From Allolobophora icterica (lineage: Eukaryota; Annelida; Clitellata; Crassiclitellata; Lumbricidae): a stretch of DNA of 64,000 bases. A program made the translations under genes and the position numbers. The notes below the pieces were generated by a model, which was given only the letters and a program-made list of their open reading frames with translations, did not search any database and had not been told where the DNA came from. How positions within the stretch are numbered: the stretch's first letter is position 1; each line of letters opens with the position of its first letter. The DNA is taken from NCBI GenBank assembly GCA_963556255.1, contig OY744604.1, positions 21,318,566-21,382,565 on the forward strand. Direction: 5' to 3'. Shown piece after piece: positions 12,350 to 30,299 of this stretch.

Positions 12350-13259
12350 CTTTCGTTGTTCCAGATCTTGACAAGCACGGCCACATCAGACTCAATATAT
12401 TTTAATTAGAATCTGACACCTGAGGGATCATATATATATATATACTTCGGGTAAAAAAATAATAATAACAATAATAATAATAAAAATAATAATGTTGAGC
12501 TTATTACGTCGTACAACGTATGTGCTGAGAATGCCCGTAGCAAGACCGTTCACAATGCCTTAGCTGGCTTAGCATCATCTACTGATTGATCATTACATGG
12601 TGGTGATTAAAAATGTATGAATAGAAATAAAATTAATAATAATAAGTTTAAAAATTCTTGAAACCACGAGGAAACAATACCCCTCCCAATCTTTTCATCA
12701 ACAATTTAGCATTTCAATGTTCTTGACTTTTATTGCACTTTTGCTCAACCAGAACTTGGTGTAGTCCTAGAAGTTCGTTTTTTCTCTCCCGTTTTATGAG
12801 ACCTACGGGAACAAATTATTAATGATAAGCATTAATAGGCCCTGCGTATAGGGAGTTTGAATATTAGCCACAATTCTATGGTAACATTCCGAAAATATCA
12901 AACACCGTTTAGAGTGTGTTTAAAATTTGTAACTTTTCTAAGTTATGAAAACTGATTCGTTGCAGTCTATGTAAATTTCTTAAAGATTTTAGATTCTCCT
13001 TTTTGTGACAAGCTAAAAGAACGACAATAAGAACAGAACAAGAGCTACTTTTATTCAATTTCAAACCCTTAAAAACAATAAAGAATAAAACTTATTGATG
13101 ATATCCATCTCAATGCGATATTACTGTAGCAAACTTAAAAGTCGATAGGCCCTACTGTGATAGCCACACCAATGTATTGCCCTTCCTTGATTGTATTTTA
13201 AACAACAACAATAAAATGAAATACTCAATTAATATTTTTCACATATAGCTCAGCTCAAG
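12193..13259. mobile_element. Element with 86-bp terminal inverted repeats
   Basis: 12193-12278 (CTTGAGCTGAGCTATATG onward) recurs in reverse complement at 13174-13259 with about one mismatch. The 895-bp interior has no transposase; it carries AAT tracts and the CCCGAAG...CCCTCAGG motif. Long matching ends suggest a non-autonomous DNA element or an inverted duplication. Flanks show no convincing target duplication. Confidence 0.55.
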
Positions 13260-14021
13260 GTATTTCTTTCCTGTACTCAACCGTATATTGCAGTTATAAG
13301 CCACTACATCGGCAACCAATTGGCTCAGCTCTTTCTAACAATGTCTCAATAGTGTTATTCACTAGTGAATAACATAATAGCATGAAGCATGTAAACAGCT
13401 TTCAAACGCTTGTAAATGAATGATACTTCGAATAGCAAAAGAAACTCCCCATAGGCTATGGAGGTTCTCGCATACTCCGTCATTTCCTGGTCAAAGACGG
13501 TATGTAACTCTAACCTCAACATTGTCCAACAAGTAGATGTTACAGGTCGTACCTGAGGAATATTCCGATTGCATTGTATTTCTACCAGATAAATGTGCGA
13601 AACGGCGGCTATTTTGTCATTGTAGCCATCGGAAAAAAACTCAAAACCTGCGATATTCAGGAGGAATCACTCTGACCCTAGACCCAAATACACTTTGGAT
13701 AGACTTCAAGGACGATCAAATATTCTCATGAATCCAATAAAAACGTGACGGTTCCTGCACGTGACGGTAACCATCCAACCAAAATAAATTAGGCCTATAT
13801 AACTGGAGTAACGTTAACAAACGTACAGTCTGGACTTGCGAATTAATAAGTTTCCTGTTTGCAGGGAAAGTATCTCGGAAGACGCATATCAAATAGGTCA
13901 AGAAATGTATCTTTCTTGGGATCATCACAATAGTGATTATAACAATGATCCATAAATTCCGTCTCCATTTCAAACGTTTCATCACAGATTCCACAACCAT
14001 AAGGTCTCAAAAAGAAATGAT
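13260..14021. other. No gene seen between inverted repeat and zinc-finger array
   Basis: Short open frames only. One TAGGCCTA octamer lies at 13790. On the minus strand this is the region just after the zinc-finger stop codon, so it may contain the old 3' UTR. I see no clear signal for that. Confidence 0.4.
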
Positions 14022-15957
14022 TTATACCAGGACCAACACTGTAGACTGATCTCCAGCAAATTCTTTCTGACCTGCTGAGGGCTTCACATTCTTCTTAGTT
14101 GATTTAGTTTCCGTAGTTGGCGAATTATTCCTGTCGAAGCAGTTGTCATTTTCACCAAATATACTGAATCTCGTATGTGAACTACTTGCATACTGTTTAT
14201 CTGTCCTGCTTAAGAAAAAGCTTGGACACTTATTTGAATTTTCTCCAGTATGTGTTTTGGGATGAGAATTGATATCATCACTACAAGCAAATGTTGTATG
14301 GCATAATTCGCAATTGTATAGCTTTTCTCGACTGTGGGATCTCAAGTGCTTTTCCAGATCTTCAGCTTGCGCAAACGCATATATGGCATATGCTTTCTGG
14401 CATATATGGCATTCGCAAGGTTTGTCTATAATGTGGATTATTGCATGCACGTAAGGACTATTCCGTTGTGAATGCATTTTGTGGCATAACTGACGCACAC
14501 GTGGTTTTTCTCCAGTGTGCCTTCTTTTATGGTCTTCAAACCTATCCTTCCGTGAAAACGCTTTGCAACATAAAGTGCACTTGAATGTGTTTTCTCCAGT
14601 GTGAGTTCTTGCATGTAACGAAAGATTACAATGTTTGGAAAACATTTTGTTGCATAACTTACAAACGTATGGTCTTTCTCTAGTGTGGGTTCTTTTGTGT
14701 TCTTCAAGGCTGTTCCTCTGTGAGAACGCTTTGCAACATAAATAGCAAATGTATGGTTTTCACCAGTGTGAGTTCTTGTGTGATTTACTAGATTAACCTT
14801 ATATGCAAAATCTTTATAACATAAAGTGCACTAAGTCTTGTATGTCTTTTCTCCAGTGTGGGTTCTTGTGTGGTATACTAGACTAGCCTTAAATGCAAAA
14901 TCTTTGCGACATAACTCGCAAATGTATGGCTTTTCACCAGTGTGCGTTCTTGTGTGATTTACTAGGCTAACCTTATATGCAAAATCTTTGTTACATAAAG
15001 TGCACGTGTACGTCTTTTCTCCAGTGTGGATTTTTGTGTGGTATACTAGACTACCCTTAAATGCAAAATCTTTGTGACATAACTCGCAAGTGTATGGTTT
15101 TTCGCCAGTGTGTGTTCTTGAATGATTTACTAGACTAACATTATATGCAAAATCTTTGTGACATAAAGTGCACCTGTATGCTTTTTCTCCAGAGTGGGCT
15201 CTTTTATGTGTTTCAAGATTACTCCTCCATGCAAACGCCTTGTCACATAAATTGCACTTATATGGTTTTTCTCCGGTGTGTGTAATTTTATGTTCTTCAA
15301 GACCCCACTTCCATGCAAACGCCTTGTCACATAAACCGCACTTAAATGGTTTTTCTCCAGTGTGGGTTCTGGTATGTTGGTTCAGATTCTGCTTACTTGC
15401 AAATGCTTTGTGGCATAAGTTGCAATTGTACTGCTTTTATCCAGTGTGGGTCCTTGCATGTATAGAAAGATAAGGACGTCTGGAAAACATTTTGTTGCAA
15501 AGTTGACATTTGTATGGTTTTTCTCCAGAGTGTGTTCTGGTATGTTGGTTCAGACTCTGCCTACTTGCAAATGCTTTGTGGCATAGGCTGCAGTTGTACT
15601 GCTTTTCTCCAGTGTGGTTTGTTCCATGCATAGAAAGATAAAAACGCCTGGTAAACATTTTGTTGCAAAGTAGACACTTGTATGGTTTTTCTCCAGTGTG
15701 GTTTCTGGTATGTTGGTTCAGATTCTGCTTAGGCCTACTTGCAAATGCTTTGCGGCATAAGCTGCAGTTGTTCTGCTTTTGTGCAGTGTGGGTTCTTGCA
15801 TGCAAAGAAAGATAAGAACGCTTGGAAAACATTTTGTTGCAGAATAGACAAATGTATGATTTTTCTCCAGTGTGGGTCCTTTTATGTGTTACAAGATTTT
15901 GCAAATGCCATGTGACATAAACTGCACTTATATGGTTTACATCAGTTTGATCTGCCA
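14022..15957 (-). pseudogene. C2H2 zinc-finger array, disrupted
   Basis: About twenty C2H2 fingers (C-x2-C-x12-H-x3-H) joined by TGEKPY-type linkers run on the minus strand, as in DNA-binding transcription factors. The frame is broken: a GAA-to-TAA stop at 15437-15439; a 6-nt insertion creating TAG at 14831-14833; a one-base loss in a T run near 14757-14761; and an indel at the first finger near 15900. Open segments are 155 codons (15437-15904) and 207 codons (14022-14645), the latter ending in a non-finger tail. Fingers were multiplied as two-finger modules: KMFSRRPYLSIHARTH alternates with KAFASRQSLNQHTRTH, and KDFAYKVSLVNHTRTH with KDFAFKASLVYHTRTH. No 5' domain is seen. Losing the breaks by splicing is unlikely because they fall inside fingers. 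Confidence 0.85.
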
Positions 15958-16499
15958 GAAGTTAAACAGTTCACAGTTAGACAATTTGGTAATCTTATCT
16001 AATTACTTCTGCAGCACAGAAGTTATTACAATGTCATAAACATCAGTTCATGTCACTTCGAGTAAAATAGGAATAAAAATCAAAAGCATAATCAGTTTGA
16101 AAAGCCTGGTCGAAATCCGAAAGCCAGGCTACGGTGGGTATGAAAGTTCAAGGAGATGAGTACTAATTTCGAAATGAATGCTATAAAAGAATTCACAGAA
16201 TGAACTGAACTGGGCAGCGAATTTCAAAGCTTCGGGTCAGCGACCAATAATGCACAAGTGTGCATCACTGTTGGGTGGAGGGATCATCTAAAGGCACGGC
16301 ATCCATTGATCAAGTGGAATATCCGTTTGTATGCAGGGTGAGCATGGAACAGAGATAGGCCTTTGGTTAAAATGTATACATACAGGTAAAAATCCTCATC
16401 AAAGAGGAATAGAAGGAAGGAAGAAAAGCACGAATCACGATATTGTATTCGTGATCCAACCTACATATAAATTGTAATTTTAATTCTAACCGAAACCTT
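15958..16499. other. No gene seen
   Basis: No open frame with recognisable content. On the minus strand this is upstream of the zinc-finger array and could have held its 5' exons; none can be identified. Confidence 0.4.
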
Positions 16500-17090
16500 A
16501 TATATCACCACTCAGATCAGCGGCGCTCTCAACCCGTATCAGTGCCAGCACCGGAAAAAGGAAGATCTTCAGGCGTCTACGGAACTGGCGGACAGAAAAG
16601 GGTATACAGTTCCAAGCAGAGAGACCGATAAAGGCGGAGCTCCTTCATTGGGCCGTTGATGAGCGCATACGAGGGACAGTAATAAGGTCGCAGACAAGAA
16701 TCGCAAGGGACCCCTCTCAGGCAAGGAAGAAACTTGGGTGCAGAAATTCATTAGCCAAGACCGGGGTGAGACCCAGTGAGCATGCTGGGGTGAGACCCAG
16801 TGAAGCAGCTGCTCATGAGGGTGGGTTTTTTTTAATTGAACTCGTGTTGGATAGGGAGCCAGTGGAGCGAATCACGAATAAAGGCAGAAATGTCCGCAAA
16901 ATTAGGAATATTGCCTATAAGCCGAGCAGCAGCATTAAGAATAGACTGGGTTTGTGCATATTGGAGGAGAATTTTGAGATCTCATGATGATCATAGTCTT
17001 TCTCTGCAGAATGTATAGGGGAAGAGATAATCTAAGCCAAAGAGGTAGCTCTGTTATGAAATGTAAGCGACTTCATTTTCTTAGCCTTGG
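16500..17090 (-). mobile_element. LINE 3'-end fragment (CR1/L2-like)
   Basis: The minus strand reads VPRMRSSTAQ, a stop, then RSSAFIGLSAWNCIPFS and RRRLKIFLF. This matches the C-terminus of the better-preserved LINE at 52230-53873 (VPRAWTSMAQHRAFAILGLSLWNDLP). It is truncated and carries stops. Confidence 0.65.
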
Positions 17091-17572
17091 TATATGAGGT
17101 AGCTGGCCCATTCTCCACATTCCAGCCAGTTCTTGCCAACGTCAGTAAACTGTCATTGCACTTCAGCAGTAGCCGAGTTCGCTATGGCGTACAACTGAGA
17201 GGAAACTCTTTCGATATGTTTCCTTCTGATAGATGTTTGTGACATCTGATTTTCACAAAGTAAAAATGTAAGGTTTACGGACAAAATCAGACGAGCTTTT
17301 GTCTGATTCCAGATGAGATGATTCAGGTAAAAATGACAGAGGAGCAAAGATGAGTTAGAGCCAACAACGGGTGTGAGTTCGTAAGGAAAATTTAGAAAAT
17401 CATTCGACAAGCCGTTTGCGTAAAGCAGAACATTTACAGATTTTATTAAGGTAAATTAAATCGTCTCCATTACTACGAAGTCGTTCACCATTAGCAGAAG
17501 CCATCAATGCGCTCTAATTTACACCGAACATTGATTACACCGAAGCTTGATATTCCCGAAAGCCACGCTCTC
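17091..17572. other. No feature assigned
   Basis: A minus-strand frame of 85 codons (17153-17410) has no known motif. It may belong to the adjacent LINE relic but I cannot show it. Confidence 0.3.
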
Positions 17573-17575
17573 TAA

Positions 17576-18031
17576 GGGGCCATCCACATATTACGTACGC
17601 ACTTAGGGGGGGAGGGGGGTCGGATTTTGGCGATTTTGCGTACGGGTGCAAACGGGGGGGGGAGGGGGGGGTAACAAAATGTGTACGTACCCAAAATAAA
17701 TTTCTAATTATGACGTCCACATTAGCATATTTATAATTCTGTATTATCCTATAGTCGTCCCATGGCATTTTATTACATTATATAAAAGCCATGTCCAGTT
17801 ATTCTGTGCTGTGAACGACACCTATAATTTGTCTATATTGGCCCTTCAATAATCTGGCCTAAAGTGCAGACAGGCTGCCTGGAGACACTTTCTGCAGCTG
17901 GTCATCGGGGGGGGGGTGCGTCAAACGTACGTACTCAGGGGGGGGGTGGTGGAAGAAAGTACGCTTGCGAACAGGGGGGGAGGGGGTCCAATTTTCCCGG
18001 ATTTTTGTGTACGTAATATATGGATGGCCCC
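17576..18031. mobile_element. PIF/Harbinger-like MITE with TAA duplication
   Basis: Ends GGGGCCATCCACATATTACG and, inverted, GGGGCCATCCATATATTACG form about 24-bp terminal repeats with one mismatch. Both sides are flanked by TAA (17573-17575 and 18032-18034), the TWA target type of PIF/Harbinger elements. At 456 bp it has no transposase. The interior has several G runs (seven to ten Gs) placed symmetrically. Confidence 0.65.
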
Positions 18032-18034
18032 TAA

Positions 18035-18680
18035 CTATTTCATTGAAAGAAGGACCAAATTAACGCTTCCGAAATATGAAGTTACACACTCTGAAAGCGT
18101 AACTTAGGCCTATATTCATCAATTATCCATCAATATGCTTAGAAGCGTATTTATAAGAAAATACTTATAGAATAAACATGTTGCAATGATAAATATAGGA
18201 AAAGACGATTTTAACTAACCATGTACTGATAAAAAAATGGAAATAATAACAGTTACTACGTCATCTGCTCCAACAAAATGACGTTTCTTTGTGACGTTTA
18301 TTAAAATGACGTTTAATAACACAAAATGCTTTAAATACAAGTTGGATTATCAACGGCGCTGTTTTCTAGTGATTGTAGACTACTGTACAGTTAATAAAGG
18401 TCAATATGGAATCATATAGGCCTAAAAAAAATGCAATGTAAATGCTTTGAGCAAAGACATATAGCCTAATTTAAATTATTGATCCTTTATAAAAAGAAAA
18501 TCAGAAATAATTTGTATTTTTATATTTATTTTACTATTCAACGTGACCTTACAAACTATCTTCTATTACTATACGACTAATGAGAGGACGTTATCTTACT
18601 GACGCCTTTTGATGCTCCATTTCCTGATTTCTCCGGTATGACATAAATAAAAGGCTGCATTTTCACGCTTTGCTTGAGAT
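18035..18680. other. No gene seen
   Basis: AT-rich with two TAGGCCTA octamers (18105, 18417). The only frame, 18577-18759 minus, is 60 codons and runs into the inverted-repeat arm. Confidence 0.4.
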
Positions 18681-18683
18681 CAT

Positions 18684-19033
18684 GAAAAATCTGGGAATGT
18701 AGAGAGTCGCAGTCTGATGCGGTAGGCCTACTTGATGATAATAGGTCAGAGGGGTCCATAGAGTAGTGGTAACATCAATGGCGTGAAGAGCAGTAGGTAG
18801 CGGGATCGCTTCCCGCAATCCTCTCAAGGTCCACTCAGCCTATCATTCGCGAGATGGCGCGTTGTGAAAATGAGATGTAGGACGTGATGAAGGCTGCCGT
18901 ATAGGCCTACAGTTAAAATTCGACTCCTGTAATAACTTGTGATCATCCGTTCATACTGATTTGTAAGCATACTGCGTAATTGTCAGTTTGAAAATATTAA
19001 ACGAAGATTATTATTATTGTCATCATTATTATT

Positions 19034-19104
<71 letters not shown>

Positions 19105-19270
19105 TATCATCATCCGTCGTCTCAATCCGCGTCTATCGAGATGCAACTCTGCTTGATCTTTTGATGCAAAAGTTTGCGGGAAAAAATTGATAAAGCAAGG
19201 GACCTATAATTATCATCAAGTACCGCATCAGACTGTCTCTACATTCCCAGTTTTTCATTGTGCATCTGGA
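18684..19270. repeat. Imperfect inverted-repeat pair, about 65-bp arms
   Basis: 18684-18756 (CTGGGAATGTAGAGA, CAGTCTGATGCGGTA, CTTGATGATAAT) is found inverted at 19197-19268. The left arm has 6 extra bases that turn TA into TAGGCCTA at 18723. Between the arms lie a tRNA-like segment (18775-18840) and an (ATC)n microsatellite (19036-19111). It could be a MITE or a folded duplication. Confidence 0.6.
19036..19111 (+). repeat. (ATC)n microsatellite
   Basis: Near-perfect CAT/ATC repeats, about 25 units. Confidence 0.9.
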
Positions 19271-19517
19271 AGATAACAATAGAACAACAAACTGGCAGTT
19301 CTTGTGTTATATCGGCGCAGCCACTACAAAGGCTAACCACAGTATTGAGCAGATGCTTAGGCTACATATACCACACGAACATTCTTTGCTGTTCGCAGGG
19401 GCGTCTGGTTATACTCGACTAGAACTGCGGATTAGGACCTTGGATAAAGTCCACTACAGAGTCAATGAGTGTAACTGAATCAGGACTAAAAAAAGATTAA
19501 TTTCTTTCATGCCAAAT

Positions 19518-20200
19518 TAACCTATAGTATCAGACCATTGAGCCATAGCGTAGTGGATATTATGAAAATGACCAACACTATAACATATACAAGCTACATA
19601 TACATCCCAAATTTCTCATGGAACTCATCTGCCGCCCTCTTTCTGCAGCTTCTCACAGACTTCTCCACTCTCACGACCGGCATGTCCCCTTTGATCGGCG
19701 TGCCAAGATCACTCTAGTTCAAACTAGATCTTTTGCCAACATAGGGACCTTCTTGTGGAATGCCCTTCCCTCCTCTCCACGGGTAACCTTACTTTCTGGA
19801 TCTTTTCCTACATCCCTTTCCATGCTTAAAACTTTTTCTTCTCTCGGAGCTTCGCACTGGGAGGCTGGGAGCGCTGCTGAGTGGCCTCAGCTGTAAGCAG
19901 CGCTATACAAATCTCCCAATAGGATACGATATACAGCAATTGATTTGAGCCTAAAACTCTATCACATGCAGGACTCAGCTGGAATCCATCGAACCACAGT
20001 GTAGTGGATATCATGCAAGTACCTAAAACTGTAACATAGGCAGCAACTAATTTGAGCATCTCTGGTCACAGAGCAGTGGATACCACTTGAGTATCTACAA
20101 CTGTATCATAGGCAGCACTCAATTAGAGTCCATCGAGCCACAGAGTACTGGATATCATGAAAGTACCTAAAACTGTTACATAAGCAGCGACTGATTTGTT
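19518..20200 (+). repeat. ~72-bp tandem repeats with tRNA-like box, split by a LINE
   Basis: Three units at 19980-20200 share CACAGTGTAGTGGATATCAT, then GTACCTAAAACTGTAACAT and GGCAGC. A related unit sits at 19518-19616 just before the LINE fragment. TAGTGGATATC resembles a pol III A box but no B box follows, so the origin is uncertain. Confidence 0.5.
19617..19930 (+). mobile_element. LINE 3'-end fragment
   Basis: The plus strand reads RRAKITLVQTRSFANIGTFLWNALPSSPR and ends with ALYKSPN. This matches the C-terminal pattern (AFSVAVLSTWNGLPPSLR... AIYKSS) of the LINE at 49.4-51.4 kb. Only the last ~95 codons remain. Confidence 0.65.
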
Positions 20201-20649
20201 TCTCTGGTCAAATGACCGTGTGTTCAACATTCGTAAATGGTACGACACCACATTGAGCTTACGTTACCGTGTGACAGCATAACGTCTCTGTGTTTGCCAG
20301 AAGGGTGCTGCACAAAGCCACATGCGAAATGTTATACTGTAAGTTAATAAATTTCATACTTTGGAAGAACCACTAGAGTCCATTTTTGACAATTTGGAGT
20401 TAACTGTGTCCTGTTATACTAAAGATGATACTCATTCACTCAAACAAACTATTCTTCTGTTGATTTCAAATAAAGTAGAATTTTCAAAACAAATTCAAAT
20501 ATTGGCAGAGATTGCCGACAAAATTTCGATGGTTGATAAGGACTGTCGTATTATATAGTTCAGCCAAAGATTTATTATGCCCCAAGAAAAGTGTATACTG
20601 TCATGACTTGTATTTACAAATGTGTTTTTCAGAAAACCCACGTCATTTC
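20201..20649. other. No gene assigned
   Basis: One 65-codon plus frame (20361-20558, MEEPLESIFDNLELTVSCYT) has no recognisable family and no splice context I can support. Confidence 0.3.
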
Positions 20650-21200
20650 AGAGATCCGTCTTTTCATCTGAGCTTTTGAGATGCACTGACTCAGTGTTCT
20701 TTTGTGTCTGCTTCCTTAAGCCATTCAAACATTTTGTTTACACGACAACGTTTGTGGTCATTATGTTCCTCGATGAAGGAGATGGCGCATAGTCCTACAA
20801 CTGTGTTGAAGTCGGCACAATATACAATTATGCATCAAGTACCTTTTGTTCATGATCGTCACTAAGACTAGGTGCTAGATCGGTCAACACATTTTGGTCA
20901 CTTTCGCATTACATTTTTGCTCTCATATTACGATTCTTTGTCAATATAAATTAATTTTTTACGATGTTTGCGGCATTCTTCGCAAAACTTCTGATTAGGC
21001 CTACAATCAACACTGTATGTGTCATGTGCGGGAATTTCTTTACGCGAGTCTTCCTAATTTTCCTCTACACATGCATTGCATACAGCTTTTGAAGAGGCAG
21101 GCTGATGTGAACATTTGCCATCTCACTCCTGGTCCTTTGTTGGTTTTAACACAATCTCTTGGAGACCTTTCAAGCAGAATGTGTGAATGTAAGTCAAGGC
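20650..21200 (-). pseudogene. Decayed TRIM exon 1 copy
   Basis: The sequence follows the RING/B-box exon of the two TRIM genes (28254-29400 and 57878-59024) in order, with many substitutions and indels. Matching landmarks include GAGATGCACTGA, GTGGTCATTATGTTCCTC, GATGGCGCATA and GGTCCTTTGTTGGTTTTAA. It has no open frame and no exon 2 or 3 beside it. It lies downstream of gene A on the same strand, so it is the remains of a third tandem copy. One insertion makes a TAGGCCTA at 20996 where the paralogues have no extra bases. Confidence 0.8.
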
Positions 21201-21224
21201 TGATTAAATCGATCAATCATCGAA

Positions 21225-22000
21225 TTAGGAATTTATATAGCGCCCCTTCAAGGGAACTATTCAGAGGCGCTGCCAGTCCAACCCCGGCGAAAGAGCAGTC
21301 TTTAAAGCAGCGAAGAAAGCGGTGGACGAGTCTCGACGAAGAGACCGCAACTCAGGAGGAAGCCCTTTCCAAATATAATTGTATGTGCAACCACGGAGAA
21401 AGCGCGCTGCTGCATAGTAGCGGTTCGTGAGAAAGGAACAGGGAGGTCATCACAGGAGGCAGAGCGAAGAGAGCGCGCAGTGATCAGATGGAACACAGGT
21501 ACGAGAACAGAGCTCGCGCACATAGGAGGGGGCATGTTCAAGCTGGCATTGCCACACAATGGAGGCAACACGATAGACAATGCGTTGCGAGAATGGTAAC
21601 CAGTTAAGGACATCACGCATGTATTCAGAGACATGGCCGAATTTAGGAATGCGCCCTACCAAGCGCGCAGCGTAAAGCAGTACGCGTTCAAGGCAACTCA
21701 GTCGAGTGATGAGAGCCCAACATAGAGGGAGCAGCTGTAGTCAAGCCCACAGGTAATGAACGCTTGGACGAGAGTAGCAGCAGAATGGGGGAAACAAAGA
21801 GCGGGAAATCACGCGAAGCTGTCGCAGCTGAAAGTAGCAAGCGCGGCTCAGCTGCGAGATATGCGTAGAACGGGTGAGTTCTGGATCTAAAATGACGCCA
21901 AGATCTCTAACAGAGGTGGCAAAGACAATATGGGGAACTCAGAGGTAAGTCTATCGTGATCAATCTTAGCAAGGTGGTTAGCGTATATTGTAGTACAGGC
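21225..22000 (-). mobile_element. LINE 3'-half fragment (CR1/L2-like)
   Basis: The minus strand reads LVGRIPKFGHVSEYMRDVLNWLPFSQRI, matching the thumb/C-terminal segment of the LINE at 49.4-51.4 kb. The conserved 3' end TATATAGCGCCCCTTCAAGG is at 21236-21255. Frames are interrupted and the reverse transcriptase core is missing. Confidence 0.7.
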
Positions 22001-22153
22001 TGAGCTTTGCATATGTTCTGAGAAAAGTGTACAACCTCCTTCCGGAATACGAAATATAGAACTATTTACTCAGTTAAGTATTGATAAAAAAATTAAGAAC
22101 AGAAATATTATATCAAGATATTATTTAATTAGATTAATTTTTTCCATAATCAG

Positions 22154-29400
<7,247 letters not shown>

Positions 29401-30299
29401 TTGCTTATCTAAAATTCAAAGTATTTTCTATTTCTCAAATGTTTAGGCCTAGGCTTCTTTGGTACTAGTCTTTCAACAGCTGACGTCGCATAAAATGAAA
29501 TTTGCTCTAAAAATAGGACTTTGAAGTCTGAACGCAGATGTAAGCTGTAAAAGGTCTAAGGTAAAAAATTTACGAAGCTCTAGAATGATCTAACTAAACA
29601 GTCCGTATTGAAATTTAAGTTTTAATATCTACTTAAGCTATACTGATAGACTGAATGCGCGTTGACTGTTGCCATGCGCTGAGCCACTTACAAAGTTATA
29701 CAACCTTTGTACCTTGCACCTACTTCTGTTAGCACTAGTATGCAGATGTGACATAGCGCAAGATGTAATAGATAGGCCTATTGAACGTGCTATCTGGCAA
29801 TAGAAAATACGCTACAGTCATTTGAAAGCGTTTACTTTCTATAATTTCAATGTCGTTGATACTGTTGGATGAGATCTTCTGTGTGCACTACTGGTGTTCT
29901 ACAAGGGTATATCCTCGGATTCTTATAATTTACAAGCTTGGTATTATCACTCTTCCGCATTGCCAATCACTTTACAGTTCAGAGCAGTACTCAGCTCAAA
30001 CAATACTCTGCCAGCCAGTGATCAGTCCGGCAAGGTTTAACATTCGCTGAAATGTTATACGATTATATCATTTGATCAGCACGCATAGTTTTAACTTAAC
30101 ACCTTTGACGAAGATGTGATCCAATAAGATGTAGAAATCTGTTGGACTAGATGACCTGGTGCACTGATGGCTGTAGCGATATCCCATCCACACTAGGGTG
30201 CTCCAGATCATTAATGGGCTTCCAAAAGTTCCTAGAAATACTGCTCCCTGGCGATTTTCCCATTCCATTTATCACTTTGTTCAACTGTACCAATTTTCA
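29401..30299. promoter_or_regulatory. TRIM gene A upstream region, shared with gene B
   Basis: From about 29560 to 29815 this aligns with 59220-59460 upstream of gene B: shared blocks include AACTAAACA, CTTTGTACC..CCACCTACTT and TAGCGCAAGATGTA. Shared 5' flank implies the promoter was duplicated with the gene. No TATA box or mapped start site is evident. One TAGGCCTA lies at 29444 and one at 29773. Confidence 0.5.
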
